Of a DNA stretch of 64,000 nt, positions 43,298 to 52,201 are shown piece after piece. The translations under genes were made by a program, and so were the position numbers. Each line of letters opens with the position of its first letter. The stretch's first letter is position 1. The notes below the pieces were generated by a model. The model had not been told where the DNA came from. It did not search any database and saw only the letters and a list, made by a program, of their open reading frames with translations. The stretch is from Bacteroidota bacterium (GTDB taxonomy: Bacteria; Bacteroidota; Bacteroidia; Bacteroidales; P3): assembly GCA_017860255.1 (NCBI GenBank), contig JAFNAR010000001.1, positions 1 to 64,000 on the forward strand. Reading direction: 5' to 3'.

Positions 43298-45049
43298 ATG
43301 GCAATATTCAATTTTGAAGACAATTTGTCTATTGGAACTGTTTTTAGTGTTGATACAGCAACTTTAATTATAAAGGTTGAAGAACTTGAAAAGCTAAGAA
43401 AATTGCAAGTAAATCATTTAGTTGCAATTGAAAGTTCAAAAGCAGGACAATATTTAATTGGAATAATCAATAGAATAACTCGAAAGGTTTCTGATGAAGA
43501 ACAGCCTATAGGTGACGATTTAGGATTAAGCAATTTCCTTTTTACTGAAAATATTTTGAAAGTAAATTTGATAGGAACTTTATTGAATAAATTTGGCACA
43601 AAAGAAAATGTTTTTAAAAGAACACTTGATACAGTTCCAGAAATCGAAGCTAAATGTTTTCCAATAGATGGTGAGAATATTACTAAGTTTATGCAAACTA
43701 TTTCTACTAAAGAGAATTATGAAATTCCTCTTTCAATTGGGAAGTATTCTATAGATGAAAATGCAGAAGCTTTTCTGGACGGAGATAAACTTTTTCAAAG
43801 ACATGCTGTAATTGTTGGTAGTACTGGTTCAGGGAAGTCTTGGTGCGTAGCAAAAATAATTGAACAAATGGCAAAATTGCCAATGGCAAATTCTATATTA
43901 TTTGATATACACGGAGAATATAGTGGAGATAACTTTAAAGCAAAAGGAATACAACATTTTAGAATTGCTAATCCTTCTGATTTAGGAAAAACAGGAAATC
44001 TCGCAAATGGTATTTTGATGTTGCCTTATTGGATGTTAACTTATGAAGAAATGTTAGCAATGTTATTAGATCGAAGTGATAGCAATGCACCTAATCAAGC
44101 TATGCTTTTTTCAAAAACAGTATATTCAGAAAAGCAAAAATATCTTAATTATATTAAAGATACTTTATTTAAAGATAGTATTACAATTGATAGTCCAATT
44201 CCTTATAGAATTGAAAAGGTTATTGAAGAATTAGAGCAACTTGATGTAGAAATGGTTTCAGGGGCAAGACAAGGAACAGAAAAACAAGGTGCTTTTTATG
44301 GGAAATTGACAAGATTTATTCAAAGATTAGAGGCGAAAAGTCAGGATAAAAGATTAGGCTTTCTATTTCAAATTTCTGAAGATGAGTTGAAAATAGATTG
44401 GCTTAATGATTTTTGTAGTGCTTTAATGCAAGGTTCAAATTTGAATGTGAACAAATCAGGAGTAAAAGTTATAGATTTTTCGGAAGTGCCTTCAGATGTT
44501 TTACCTTTAGTAATAGGTTTAGTTGCTAGAATAATTTTTACAGTTCAACAATGGACTGCAAAAGCTAAACAACATCCTATTTGTTTACTTTGTGACGAAG
44601 CTCATTTATATATTCCAGAAAGAATAAATCAAGATAGTGCATCTGAACTTGGATTGAAAAATTTTGAAAGAATTGCTAAAGAAGGAAGAAAATATGGAGT
44701 AAGTTTAACTGTAATAAGTCAAAGACCTTCTGAAGTAAATAGAACAGTTCTAAGTCAATGTAATAATTTTATTGCATTAAGACTTTCAAATGCAGAAGAT
44801 CAGTCTGTTATAAAACGACTTTTGCCAGATAACCTTATGGGGTTGACAGACGTTCTTCCAATATTAGATATTGGAGAAGCTTTAGTGGTAGGAGATGCTT
44901 CATTGTTACCAACAAGAGTATTAATTTCTGAGCCATCAATAAAACCAGATAGTGCTACAATTAAATTTTGGGGTAAATGGAGCGATGAAAATTCGGAACA
45001 AGATATTAAAAATGCAGTAATAGGACTTCGTAAACAATCAAAGAATTAA
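43298..45049 (+). CDS. HerA-like ATPase (DUF87) of the SIR2-HerA system
   Basis: 583 residues. An N-terminal HAS-barrel (NFEDNLSIGTVFSVDTATLIIKV) is followed by the FtsK/HerA ATPase core with Walker A VGSTGSGKS (about 172-180), Walker B ICLLCDEAHLYIP (about 427), and SQRPSEVNRTVLSQCNNFIALRLSNAEDQ (sensor/arginine-finger part, about 478). It should be a hexameric translocase-type ATPase that assembles with the SIR2 subunit. No NurA nuclease gene is present, which favours the SIR2-HerA defence pair over HerA-NurA. Confidence 0.88.
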   Translation: MAIFNFEDNLSIGTVFSVDTATLIIKVEELEKLRKLQVNHLVAIESSKAGQYLIGIINRITRKVSDEEQPIGDDLGLSNFLFTENILKVNLIGTLLNKFGTKENVFKRTLDTVPEIEAKCFPIDGENITKFMQTISTKENYEIPLSIGKYSIDENAEAFLDGDKLFQRHAVIVGSTGSGKSWCVAKIIEQMAKLPMANSILFDIHGEYSGDNFKAKGIQHFRIANPSDLGKTGNLANGILMLPYWMLTYEEMLAMLLDRSDSNAPNQAMLFSKTVYSEKQKYLNYIKDTLFKDSITIDSPIPYRIEKVIEELEQLDVEMVSGARQGTEKQGAFYGKLTRFIQRLEAKSQDKRLGFLFQISEDELKIDWLNDFCSALMQGSNLNVNKSGVKVIDFSEVPSDVLPLVIGLVARIIFTVQQWTAKAKQHPICLLCDEAHLYIPERINQDSASELGLKNFERIAKEGRKYGVSLTVISQRPSEVNRTVLSQCNNFIALRLSNAEDQSVIKRLLPDNLMGLTDVLPILDIGEALVVGDASLLPTRVLISEPSIKPDSATIKFWGKWSDENSEQDIKNAVIGLRKQSKN

Positions 45050-45454
45050 TTATATCCAACCTTATAAAGGCGAGCTCGAGTAATGGTATTTTAATAATCG
45101 CTCCCTGTATGTTGATTTTATGATTATCTTTTTAACTGTATGGGTAATTATTTTTCCTAAGAGTGATTTGGTTTATAAAGTTTTTCCTTCGCTGCCAAGA
45201 TTGAACAAAGAGATTTTTAAATTGTAATTTTTAAATTTTTAATTTGGGACTGTTCACATATTAATAAAAAACCTAAAAAGTCTATAATTTATTCTGCAAT
45301 ATTGATAAGCGTTTTACTTTTGTGGAACGCTTATTTCTATTTTAATCCACAGACTTTATAGTGAAAAGATAATAGAGAAAAGTGAATAGTGAATAGTGAC
45401 CTGTTGAACAGAGTTCGAGAGTATCGAAGTTAATAGTTTTCTACTTACTTTTAC

Positions 45455-45609
45455 TTTGATGCAAAAGTAACAAAAGATCAAGACTGTTCGAATTTAGCTA
45501 TTCCATAAATTTTAAAACTAAAAGTTTATAAACTCGCTTCGCTCAGATAGTATAAACTTTCTTTACCTTTTAAAACTTCTTCCATTTAACACTAAATTCA
45601 AAATGTCGG
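45455..45609 (+). repeat. B-type hairpin element, copy B4
   Basis: TTTGATGCAAAAGTAACAAA start; outer stem GAATTT/AAATTC (weaker GG position changed to AG); core AAAGTTTATAAACTCGC with TATAAACTTT; end TGTCGG. First unit of the tandem array. Confidence 0.8.
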
Positions 45610-45742
45610 TTTTTAAAGATAAAATTTTTTCTGCTTGTTTCCCCTTTATAGGAGTTAGGGGTGATTAAAGTGAAAAGATTAAAGTGACCCGAAGAACTGA
45701 GTTCGAGACCATCGAAGATAATAGTTTTCTACTTACTTTTAC

Positions 45743-45896
45743 CTTGATGCAAAAGTTACAAAATATCAAGACTGTTCGAATTTGGCTATTCCATAAATTT
45801 TAAAACTAAAAGTTTATAAACTCGCTTCGCTCAGACAGTATAAACTTTCTTTACGTTTAAAACTTCTTTCACTTAACGCCAAATTCAAAATGTCGG
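45743..45896 (+). repeat. B-type hairpin element, copy B5
   Basis: Second unit, 288 bp after B4. The outer stem GAATTTGG pairs with CCAAATTC (GCCAAATTC on the right). Same core and end. Confidence 0.8.
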
Positions 45897-46042
45897 TTTT
45901 TTAAGTAAAAAATTTCTTCTGCTTGTTTCCCCTTTAGGGGTTAGGGGTGATTAAAGTGAAAAGATAAAAGTAAAAAGTGAATAGTGACCTGTAGAACAGA
46001 GCTCGAGAGCATCGAAGATAATAGTTTTCTACTTACTTTTCA

Positions 46043-46198
46043 CTTGATAGAAAAGTAACAAAAGATCAAGACTGTTCGAATTTGGTTATTCCATAAATTT
46101 TAAAACTAAAAGTTTATAAACTCACTTCGCTCAGACAGTATAAACTTTCTTTACGTTTTAAAACTTCTTCCATTTAACACCAAATTCAAAAGGTCGGT
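46043..46198 (+). repeat. B-type hairpin element, copy B6
   Basis: Third unit, 300 bp after B5. Outer stem GAATTTGG/CCAAATTC; ends AGGTCGG rather than TGTCGG. Confidence 0.8.
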
Positions 46199-46227
46199 TT
46201 TTAAAGATAAAATTTCTTCTGCTTATT

Positions 46228-46370
46228 TCCCCTTTAGGGGTTTGAGGGGTGGTGTTAATGGTTTATTCTTTATTCTTCCACTTTAGGGGATTGTGGGGTG
46301 AGTTGAATAGTTAATTTGAATTTGTAAATTTTTTCTTCTCTATTCATTCCCCTTTAGGGGTTAGGGGTAA
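46228..46370 (+). repeat. A-type half palindromes after the tandem array
   Basis: Three imperfect CCCCTTTAGGGG-type halves in a row (46228, 46281, 46349), each followed by a G-rich GAGGGGTGG, GTGGGGTGA or TTAGGGGTAA tail. They are separated by AT-rich spacers. Confidence 0.65.
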
Positions 46371-46423
46371 TTAAAGTGAAAAATTAAAAATTACAATTTC
46401 CCAATTAATAAATCCTTTGTGAA

Positions 46424-46513
46424 GCAACATCAAATTTTGTAAGTATCCCTATATTTGGGACAAAAATCATTACTTTTTGCCCTGTAATTGGGACAAAATT
46501 CTTGTGATGTTGC
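46424..46513 (+). repeat. Inverted repeat with two GGGACAAAA motifs at 33-bp spacing
   Basis: GCAACATCA (46424-46432) is inverted at 46505-46513. Inside, GGGACAAAA starts at 46457 and 46490, exactly 33 bp apart (three helical turns). It ends 22 bp before the -7 box of the AAA ATPase gene, so an operator is plausible. Confidence 0.7.
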
Positions 46514-46534
46514 CCTTGTTATGTTACAAATGTG

Positions 46535-46542
46535 TATATTTG
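46535..46542 (+). promoter_or_regulatory. -7 promoter box (TATATTTG) of the AAA/DUF4143 gene
   Basis: Exact TAnnTTTG match 26 bp before the ATG at 46568. TTG candidates at 46510 and 46516 give gaps of 22 and 16 nt. Confidence 0.6.
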
Positions 46543-46567
46543 CATTTGATTTTTAATGGATTGATTT

Positions 46568-47911
46568 ATGTTTAAGAGAGATATTCTTGATGACTTAAGA
46601 CTTTGGGCTTCTAAACCTAATAGGAAACCTCTTGTTTTAAGGGGTGCTCGTCAGGTGGGTAAAACTACTGTTGTTAATTATTTTGGAAAGGATTTTGATA
46701 ATTTTCTTAATGTTAATTTGGAAGATAGGATAGCTTCTGCCATTTTTGAGTCTTCCAATTCTATTAATGAACTAATTATTGATTTGTTTGCTTTTAAGGG
46801 TATTCAAAGGAAAAATGGTCGAACATTAATATTTATTGATGAAATTCAAAATTCGCCACAGGCTGTAGCTCGTTTACGTTATTTTTATGAGGAAATGCCA
46901 GAGGTTTTTGTTATTGCTGCAGGTTCTTTGTTGGAGAGTTTGATTGATATTCATATTTCTTTTCCTGTTGGTAGGGTAGAATATATGGCTATTCATCCTT
47001 TCTCTTTTCGTGAGTTTATGGTTGCTGAGGGTAATGAAATGTTAAGGCAAAGAATTTCTGATTCTCCTAGTTCATCAATTGTATTTCATGATAAATTGAT
47101 TTCATCTTTTAATCGCTATGCTTTAATTGGTGGGATGCCTGAAATTGTAAAATCTTATTTTATTAATCAGGATATTGTTTCGCTTGCTGATATTTATGAG
47201 TCATTATTGCAAGGTTACAAGGATGATGTTGAAAAATATGCTTCAAACAGGACTCAAATGGAGGTTATTAGATATATTTTGACTTCTGGTTGGGCTATGG
47301 CTGGTCAATCTATTAAATTTAATGGTTTTGCTGGTTCTGAATATAAATCAAGAGAAATGGGAGAGGCTTTTCGTACTTTAGAGAAGGCTATGCTTTTGGA
47401 ATTAGTTTATCCAATTACTCAAACTTGTTTGCCTGTTTTGCCTGAAAGAAAACGTTCTCCAAAACTTATTTGGTTAGATTCTGGTTTGGTTAACTATGCT
47501 GCAAATAGTCAGAAAGAAGTGTTTGGAGCAAAAGATATATTAGATGCTTGGAGAGGAAAATTAGGAGAGCATATTATTGCTCAAGAGTTATTGACTTTAT
47601 CTAATAGGGTAAGTAATAAAAGATTCTTTTGGACAAGGGCTAAGGCTAATTCGAGTGCAGAGGTTGATTTTATTTTTAATTTTGATTCTCATATAATTCC
47701 TATTGAAGTTAAAACTGGTCATAATTCACATTTGCGTTCATTACATTCTTTTGTTGATAATAGTGAAGATTGTAAGTTGGGTGTTCGTGTTTGGTCTGAG
47801 CCATATTCTGTTGATAAGGTTAAAACAATAAGTGGAAAAGAGTTTAAATTATTGAATATTCCTTTTTATTTATTTGGCTTTTTACCAAAAATATTAGAGA
47901 TGGAATTTTAA
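46568..47911 (+). CDS. AAA_14/DUF4143 ATPase
   Basis: 447 residues. N-terminal P-loop PLVLRGARQVGKTTVVNYF (Walker A about 26-34) and Walker B LIFIDEIQNSP (about 86-96), then AAGSLLES. The C-terminal DUF4143 domain has RFFWTRAKANSSAEVDFIFNFDSHIIPIEVKTG, with the E-x-D ... E-V-K pattern of a PD-(D/E)XK nuclease-like fold. These proteins are abundant in Bacteroidota and scatter through accessory regions; their function is not established, with roles in defence or transfer suggested. It is full length and preceded by phased repeats. Confidence 0.9.
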   Translation: MFKRDILDDLRLWASKPNRKPLVLRGARQVGKTTVVNYFGKDFDNFLNVNLEDRIASAIFESSNSINELIIDLFAFKGIQRKNGRTLIFIDEIQNSPQAVARLRYFYEEMPEVFVIAAGSLLESLIDIHISFPVGRVEYMAIHPFSFREFMVAEGNEMLRQRISDSPSSSIVFHDKLISSFNRYALIGGMPEIVKSYFINQDIVSLADIYESLLQGYKDDVEKYASNRTQMEVIRYILTSGWAMAGQSIKFNGFAGSEYKSREMGEAFRTLEKAMLLELVYPITQTCLPVLPERKRSPKLIWLDSGLVNYAANSQKEVFGAKDILDAWRGKLGEHIIAQELLTLSNRVSNKRFFWTRAKANSSAEVDFIFNFDSHIIPIEVKTGHNSHLRSLHSFVDNSEDCKLGVRVWSEPYSVDKVKTISGKEFKLLNIPFYLFGFLPKILEMEF

Positions 47912-48135
47912 ATTGTTCTTGTTTTATTTTTAAATTGTTGTTTGTCTGAATCAGGATTATTCAAGATTAGAGGATTTATAGGATTTTGCCGCTTTGCGTC
48001 ATTCCTCTTTAGGAGTTAGGGGTGGTATTAATGGTTAATTATGAATGATTAATGGTTAATTCTTTATTCTTCCCCTTTAGGGGTTAGGGGTGATTAAAGT
48101 GAAAAGATAATAGTGGAGTGTAGGGAGTGATGTGC

Positions 48136-48212
48136 AAAAAGTTGTATATTTCTATTGACATAAGTGGAAAAAAGTTGTATTATTCTGATGTAAATACTGG
48201 AAATAAGTTGTA
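48136..48212 (+). repeat. Three direct repeats with exact 33-bp period
   Basis: AAGTTGTA occurs with GTT at 48141, 48174 and 48207, each preceded by an A tract. The 33-bp period equals three helical turns and is the same as in the repeat before the AAA ATPase gene. Confidence 0.75.
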
Positions 48213-48380
48213 AAAGATTTTTAATTTTCTGCTAACATAGGGACAAAATGTCCCCAAGTATCAATGATTGTAGAAAATTATTACCTCTCAGAATGTAAAA
48301 CAATTTTATCAATAAAAGAAGATGAAAATAATAAGTGGTTAGGTATTATAGAGATTTATAAATTGATTTTGTTTTTTTTG

Positions 48381-48410
48381 TTTGAAGTTACGTGTTTTTC
48401 CGTATCTTTG
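48381..48410 (+). promoter_or_regulatory. Promoter of the AbiE operon
   Basis: TTTG (48381-48384), 18 nt, TATCTTTGC (box 48403-48410), 18 bp before the ATG at 48429. Confidence 0.7.
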
Positions 48411-48428
48411 CGGCTAAATTAAAATATT

Positions 48429-49196
48429 ATGAAGAAATATTTGGGTGTACTTCATCAGAAAAAGATATTTACTTTAAATGATGTTGTTGGATTAACTAAT
48501 AATGTTAACTCAGCAAAGGATTTGCTTCAAAATTACAAAAAACAAAATCTGATTATACAAATTAGAAGGAATTTATATAGTGTCTGTGATTTGGCTACTG
48601 GAGTTACAGTGACAAATAAGTTTGAGATTGCTAGTAATATTTCTTCTTCTTCATATATTTCCTATCGTTCTTCATTTGAATATTATGGTATTGCTCATCA
48701 AATATATTATGATATTTATGTTTCAAGTAGTTCTCGGTTTAATAATTTTGATTTTGAAAGTATTCAATACCTTTATTCTAAGTCTATAATTAATGTTGGT
48801 GTAGAAACTCCGAGCATGGATTCTCTTGTAAGGGTTACAAATTTAGAGAGAACTGTTGTTGATTGTATTGATCGCATTGATCGTGCTGGAGGTATTGAGG
48901 AGTTGGTTCATTGTCTGAGTTTGATTGGATATCTTAATGAAAATAAATTGCTTGAGTATTTAGCTGCCTATAATAAATCTATTCTTTATAAGAAAGTAGG
49001 TTTTGTACTTGAGTCTTTTAAAGAGAAATTGAAATTAAGTAATGAATTTATTGAGCTTTGTGCACAGAATGGCAAAAAACATATTGGTTATCTTACAGAC
49101 AAGAATGAATCTAATTTTTTTCATAATTCTTGGAATATCTATGCTCCAAAGAATATTTTATCTTACTTAGAACAAGGGAATAATGAGCTTGTATAG
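48429..49196 (+). CDS. AbiEi-like antitoxin / transcriptional regulator (type IV toxin-antitoxin)
   Basis: 255 residues. An N-terminal winged-helix region (YLGVLHQKKIFTLNDVVGLTNNVNSAKDLLQNYKKQNLIIQIRRNLYSV) is followed by the AbiEi C-terminal part (ISYRSSFEYYGIAHQIYYDIYVSSSS, VRVTNLERTVVDCIDRIDRAGGIEELV). In AbiE systems the antitoxin represses its own operon and counteracts the nucleotidyltransferase toxin. It overlaps the toxin gene by 14 bp. Confidence 0.85.
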   Translation: MKKYLGVLHQKKIFTLNDVVGLTNNVNSAKDLLQNYKKQNLIIQIRRNLYSVCDLATGVTVTNKFEIASNISSSSYISYRSSFEYYGIAHQIYYDIYVSSSSRFNNFDFESIQYLYSKSIINVGVETPSMDSLVRVTNLERTVVDCIDRIDRAGGIEELVHCLSLIGYLNENKLLEYLAAYNKSILYKKVGFVLESFKEKLKLSNEFIELCAQNGKKHIGYLTDKNESNFFHNSWNIYAPKNILSYLEQGNNELV

Positions 49197-50127
49197 TAAA
49201 AAAGATTTAGATGTTATTTCTAAAAACAATGGTTTTATTAGAGATAATTTAGAAAAAGTATATAGGCTTATTGAGGTTCTGGAATATATTAACTTAAATC
49301 CTCTTTTGTCTGATGCTTTGGTTTTAAAAGGTGGTACTGCTATTAATTTGATTGTATTTGATATGCCAAGATTATCAGTTGATATTGATTTGGATTTTAG
49401 TATTGAGTCTTCAAAAGAGGAAATGCTTTTATATAGAGAAAAAATAAATGATGATATTAAGGGTTATATGAGATTGCAGGGCTATGTTTTGAATAGTAAT
49501 TCTAAAAATCCACACTCTTTAGACTCATGGGTTTTTAATTATCAAAACTCCGTAGGTAATAGAGATAATATTAAAATTGAGATTAATTATTCTATGAGGA
49601 ATCATATTTATCCTCCTGTTGTTTCAAACTCTAATATTAGTTTTCTTCCTTCTTTTAATGTAAAAACTTTATCTTTTTTAGAATTATTTGGAGGAAAGAT
49701 TAAGGCTTTGATTGAAAGAACAGCACCTCGAGATCTTTATGATGTGAATAATATGATTGTAAATAATGTCTTTTGTGAGGATGATTTAGATTCCTTACGA
49801 AAGGTTGTAATTTTTTACTTGACAATAGGTGGTAGCGATAAATGCAAAACTCATTATGATTTTAATTCAATTGATAACTTAGGATATAAACAAATTAGAG
49901 ATAATCTTATACCTATGCTTAGAAAATCAGAGCATTTTGATTTTGAAAGGACAAAAGCAAATGTTAAAGATTTTCTTATTAAGCTTATGAATTTTGACGA
50001 TAGAGAGATTAGATATATTGAGGAGTTTAATAATAAGCATTATAAACCTGAATTACTTTTTAATTATAGTATAGTATTAGATAGAATTAGGTCGCATCCT
50101 ATGGCAATTTGGAAAACAAGAGTATAA
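49183..50127 (+). CDS. AbiEii-like nucleotidyltransferase toxin
   Basis: 314 residues, PF08843 family. LVLKGGTAINLIVF (about 46-59, nucleotide-binding GG) and LSVDIDLDFS (about 64-73, catalytic Asp-x-Asp) are the nucleotidyltransferase motifs. FLELFGGKIKALIERTAPRDLYDVNNM (about 166) is the third conserved block. It would modify a cellular RNA to stop growth, giving abortive infection when the antitoxin fails. All motifs are intact, so it looks functional. Confidence 0.88.
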   Translation: MSLYSKKDLDVISKNNGFIRDNLEKVYRLIEVLEYINLNPLLSDALVLKGGTAINLIVFDMPRLSVDIDLDFSIESSKEEMLLYREKINDDIKGYMRLQGYVLNSNSKNPHSLDSWVFNYQNSVGNRDNIKIEINYSMRNHIYPPVVSNSNISFLPSFNVKTLSFLELFGGKIKALIERTAPRDLYDVNNMIVNNVFCEDDLDSLRKVVIFYLTIGGSDKCKTHYDFNSIDNLGYKQIRDNLIPMLRKSEHFDFERTKANVKDFLIKLMNFDDREIRYIEEFNNKHYKPELLFNYSIVLDRIRSHPMAIWKTRV

Positions 50128-50287
50128 TTATTTTTGTCCACGAATTACACGGATTCTTGCTTTGGCAAGCGGCAAGCCAATAAGCACGAATTTATTTGCC
50201 GCTTTGAGTCATTCCCCTTTAGGGGTTAGGGGTTAATAAAGTGAAAAACTAAAAGTTAAAAGTGATAATTAAAACAAAAAAAATAAT
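50128..50287. repeat. C-type and A-type repeat fragments before gmd
   Basis: TTTGTCCACGAATTACAC (C-type end, from about 50133), an inverted CTTGCCG/CGGCAAG-like stretch near 50157-50177, then GCCGCTTTGAGTCATTCCCC leading into an A-type half (about 50214-50233). Confidence 0.65.
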
Positions 50288-51334
50288 ATGAAAAAGGCAT
50301 TAATTACTGGTATTACTGGTCAGGATGGGAGTTTCTTGGCTGAGTTTCTTTTGGAAAAGGGTTATGAGGTTCATGGCATTTTGAGGAGGAGTTCTTCTTT
50401 TAATACTGGAAGGATTGAACATCTATATCTTGAGGAATGGATTAAGGATATGAGTAAGAACAGAGCTGTTAATCTTCATTATGGGGATATGACCGATTCT
50501 TCTTCTTTGATTAGAATTATCCAGACTGTTAAGCCTGATGAGATTTATAATCTTGCGGCTCAAAGCCATGTTAAGGTCTCGTTTGATGTGCCTGAATATA
50601 CTGCAGAAACTGATGCTGTTGGAACTTTGCGTTTGTTGGAGGCTGTTAGGATTTTGAATATGGAAAAGCAGTGTAAGATTTACCAGGCTTCTACTTCTGA
50701 GCTTTTTGGTTTGGTGCAGGAGGTTCCTCAATGTGAAACAACACCTTTTTATCCTCGTTCTCCTTATGGGGTGGCTAAGCTTTATGGTTTTTGGATTACA
50801 AAGAACTATCGTGAGAGTTATGGTATGTTTGCTGTAAATGGTATTTTGTTTAATCATGAAAGTGAACGCAGGGGTGAGACTTTTGTAACTCGTAAGATTA
50901 CTCTTGCTGCTGCCCGTATTGCTAAGGGTAAACAGGATAAATTGTTCTTAGGTAATCTTTCTGCTCTAAGGGATTGGGGATATGCTAAGGATTATGTTGA
51001 ATGTATGTGGTTGATTTTGCAACATTCAAAACCTGAAGATTTTGTTATTGCAACTGGTGAATATCATACTGTTCGTGAGTTTTGTACTTTAGCTTTCAAA
51101 TATGCTGGAATTGAACTTAAATGGGAGGGAGAAGGAGTGAATGAAAAAGGTATTGATATGAAAACAGGTAAGGTTTTAGTGGAAGTTGATCCAAAATATT
51201 TCCGTCCAGCAGAGGTAGAACAATTGTTAGGAAACCCAACAAAAGCAAAAACCCTTCTAGGCTGGAATCCAAATAAAACTTCATTTGAAGAACTGGTTAA
51301 AATTATGGTTCAGCATGATCTTAAGATTGTTTAG
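50288..51334 (+). CDS. gmd: GDP-mannose 4,6-dehydratase
   Basis: First step of GDP-L-fucose synthesis. 348 residues. [15 protein letters not shown] is near 7-21, [18 protein letters not shown] near 31, [31 protein letters not shown] near 90, [10 protein letters not shown] (catalytic Thr/Ser/Glu) near 126, and PRSPYGVAK (Tyr/Lys) near 157. [16 protein letters not shown] is near 189. fcl follows 0.87 kb downstream, interrupted by a GxxExxY gene and its repeats. Confidence 0.97.
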   Translation: MKKALITGITGQDGSFLAEFLLEKGYEVHGILRRSSSFNTGRIEHLYLEEWIKDMSKNRAVNLHYGDMTDSSSLIRIIQTVKPDEIYNLAAQSHVKVSFDVPEYTAETDAVGTLRLLEAVRILNMEKQCKIYQASTSELFGLVQEVPQCETTPFYPRSPYGVAKLYGFWITKNYRESYGMFAVNGILFNHESERRGETFVTRKITLAAARIAKGKQDKLFLGNLSALRDWGYAKDYVECMWLILQHSKPEDFVIATGEYHTVREFCTLAFKYAGIELKWEGEGVNEKGIDMKTGKVLVEVDPKYFRPAEVEQLLGNPTKAKTLLGWNPNKTSFEELVKIMVQHDLKIV

Positions 51335-51338
51335 TTTT

Positions 51339-51430
51339 TTTTCCCACAAATTTCTCAAATTTTCACGAATTTATAATTAAATATTTAAAATAAAGAATTG
51401 AAGGAATTAGTGTAATTATTGGATGAAAAA
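51339..51430 (+). repeat. C-type repeat, copy C3
   Basis: Starts with CCCACAAATTTCTCAAATTT and ends AATTAGTGTAATTATTGG; about 90 bp and similar along its length to C4. Confidence 0.7.
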
Positions 51431-51464
51431 ATGAAATACAAATAAAATTTTGCCAGAGATTTTT

Positions 51465-51550
51465 TGTCCACGAATTTCTCAAATTTACACGAATTGATAA
51501 TTAAATATTTACAATAAAGAATTAGAGGAATTAGTGTAATTAGTGGACAA
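51465..51550 (+). repeat. C-type repeat, copy C4 (left flank of the GxxExxY gene)
   Basis: 86 bp with inverted ends: TTGTCCACGAATT at the left, AATTAGTGGACAA at the right. The interior is AT-rich (TTAAATATTTACAATAAAG), shared with C3. Confidence 0.75.
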
Positions 51551-51596
51551 CAAATGAAATTTAATTAGTTGATAAAAAAAGATAACATATAATGTT

Positions 51597-51983
51597 ATGA
51601 CTGATTTATTAAACCAAATATTATATAAAGAAGAGAGCTATAACATAGTTGGAGCTTGTATGGAGGTTCATAAGAATCTCGGTTGTGGATTTTTAGAGCC
51701 TGTTTATCAAGAAGCATTAGAAATTGAGTTAAAAGTAAAATTGATACCTTATGAAAGAGAAAAAATATTAAAAATCTATTATAAAGGTGTATTACTAGAT
51801 AAAGATTATCGTGCTGATTTTATTTGTTATGATAATATCTTACTTGAATTAAAGGCGTTAGATAGTTTGCGATCAGAACATACCTCGCAAGTACTAAATT
51901 ATTTAAAGGCTACTGGATATAAATTAGGTTTATTAATAAATTTTGGAAAAGAAAGTTTGGAATATAAAAGGATATTGCTTTAA
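51597..51983 (+). CDS. GxxExxY family protein
   Basis: 128 residues. Family signature [24 protein letters not shown] (the GxxExxY motif is GFLEPVY), then [18 protein letters not shown] (D ... E-L-K, the PD-(D/E)XK-type active-site pattern), then [20 protein letters not shown]. Function is unknown. The gene splits gmd from fcl and is flanked on both sides by C-type repeats. Confidence 0.9.
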   Translation: MTDLLNQILYKEESYNIVGACMEVHKNLGCGFLEPVYQEALEIELKVKLIPYEREKILKIYYKGVLLDKDYRADFICYDNILLELKALDSLRSEHTSQVLNYLKATGYKLGLLINFGKESLEYKRILL

Positions 51984-52006
51984 TTATATCTTTTGATTTA
52001 CAGTTT

Positions 52007-52182
52007 TTAGTCCACGAATTTCTTAAATTTTTACGAATTAATTTTATACTTTTGAATATAAATTGGGTAAGAAAAAAAAGATTAGAATAATTTGTGTAAT
52101 TAGTTTACAACAAGATAAAAGAATAATTAGAGTAATTTGTTTATAAAAAAGATTAGATCAATTCGTGTAATTCGTGGACAAG
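52007..52182 (+). repeat. C-type repeat, copy C5 (right flank of the GxxExxY gene)
   Basis: Begins AGTCCACGAATTTCTTAAAT and ends AATTCGTGTAATTCGTGGAC. It is longer (about 175 bp) because the right-hand motif (AGATTAGA..AATTNGTGTAATT) is repeated about three times. Confidence 0.7.
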
Positions 52183-52201
52183 AAAGAATAAAGAAGTGAA
52201 T

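Larger units (their letters stand above)
45050..46567. other. 1.5-kb non-coding region with a tandem array of composite repeats
   Basis: No gene. From about 45365 to 46260 three units of about 290-300 bp follow each other. Each has a GTTCGAGAGCATCGAAG-like block, a B element and an A half-palindrome with GTGATTAAAGTG. Further A halves lie at 46228-46300 and 46348-46370. The last 140 bp carry the inverted and phased repeats before the AAA ATPase gene. Confidence 0.8.
47912..48428. other. Intergenic region between the AAA ATPase and AbiE genes
   Basis: Contains A-type halves (about 47996-48022 and 48073-48092), three phased GTTGTA repeats (48136-48212), a GGGACA-aaa-TGTCCC palindrome (48240-48254), and the AbiE promoter. 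A short frame near 48265-48345 (ISIKEDENNKWLGII) may be coding debris but is not identifiable. Confidence 0.65.

Noticed and set aside
42268-45049. SIR2-HerA as a wholly new defence system
   Set aside because: The pair is already established as an anti-phage NADase system (Nezha/SIR2-HerA). Only its location is noteworthy.
45050-46567. Insertion sequence remnant between SIR2-HerA and the AAA ATPase
   Set aside because: No transposase fragments are found in any frame. The region is explained by repeated B and A elements.
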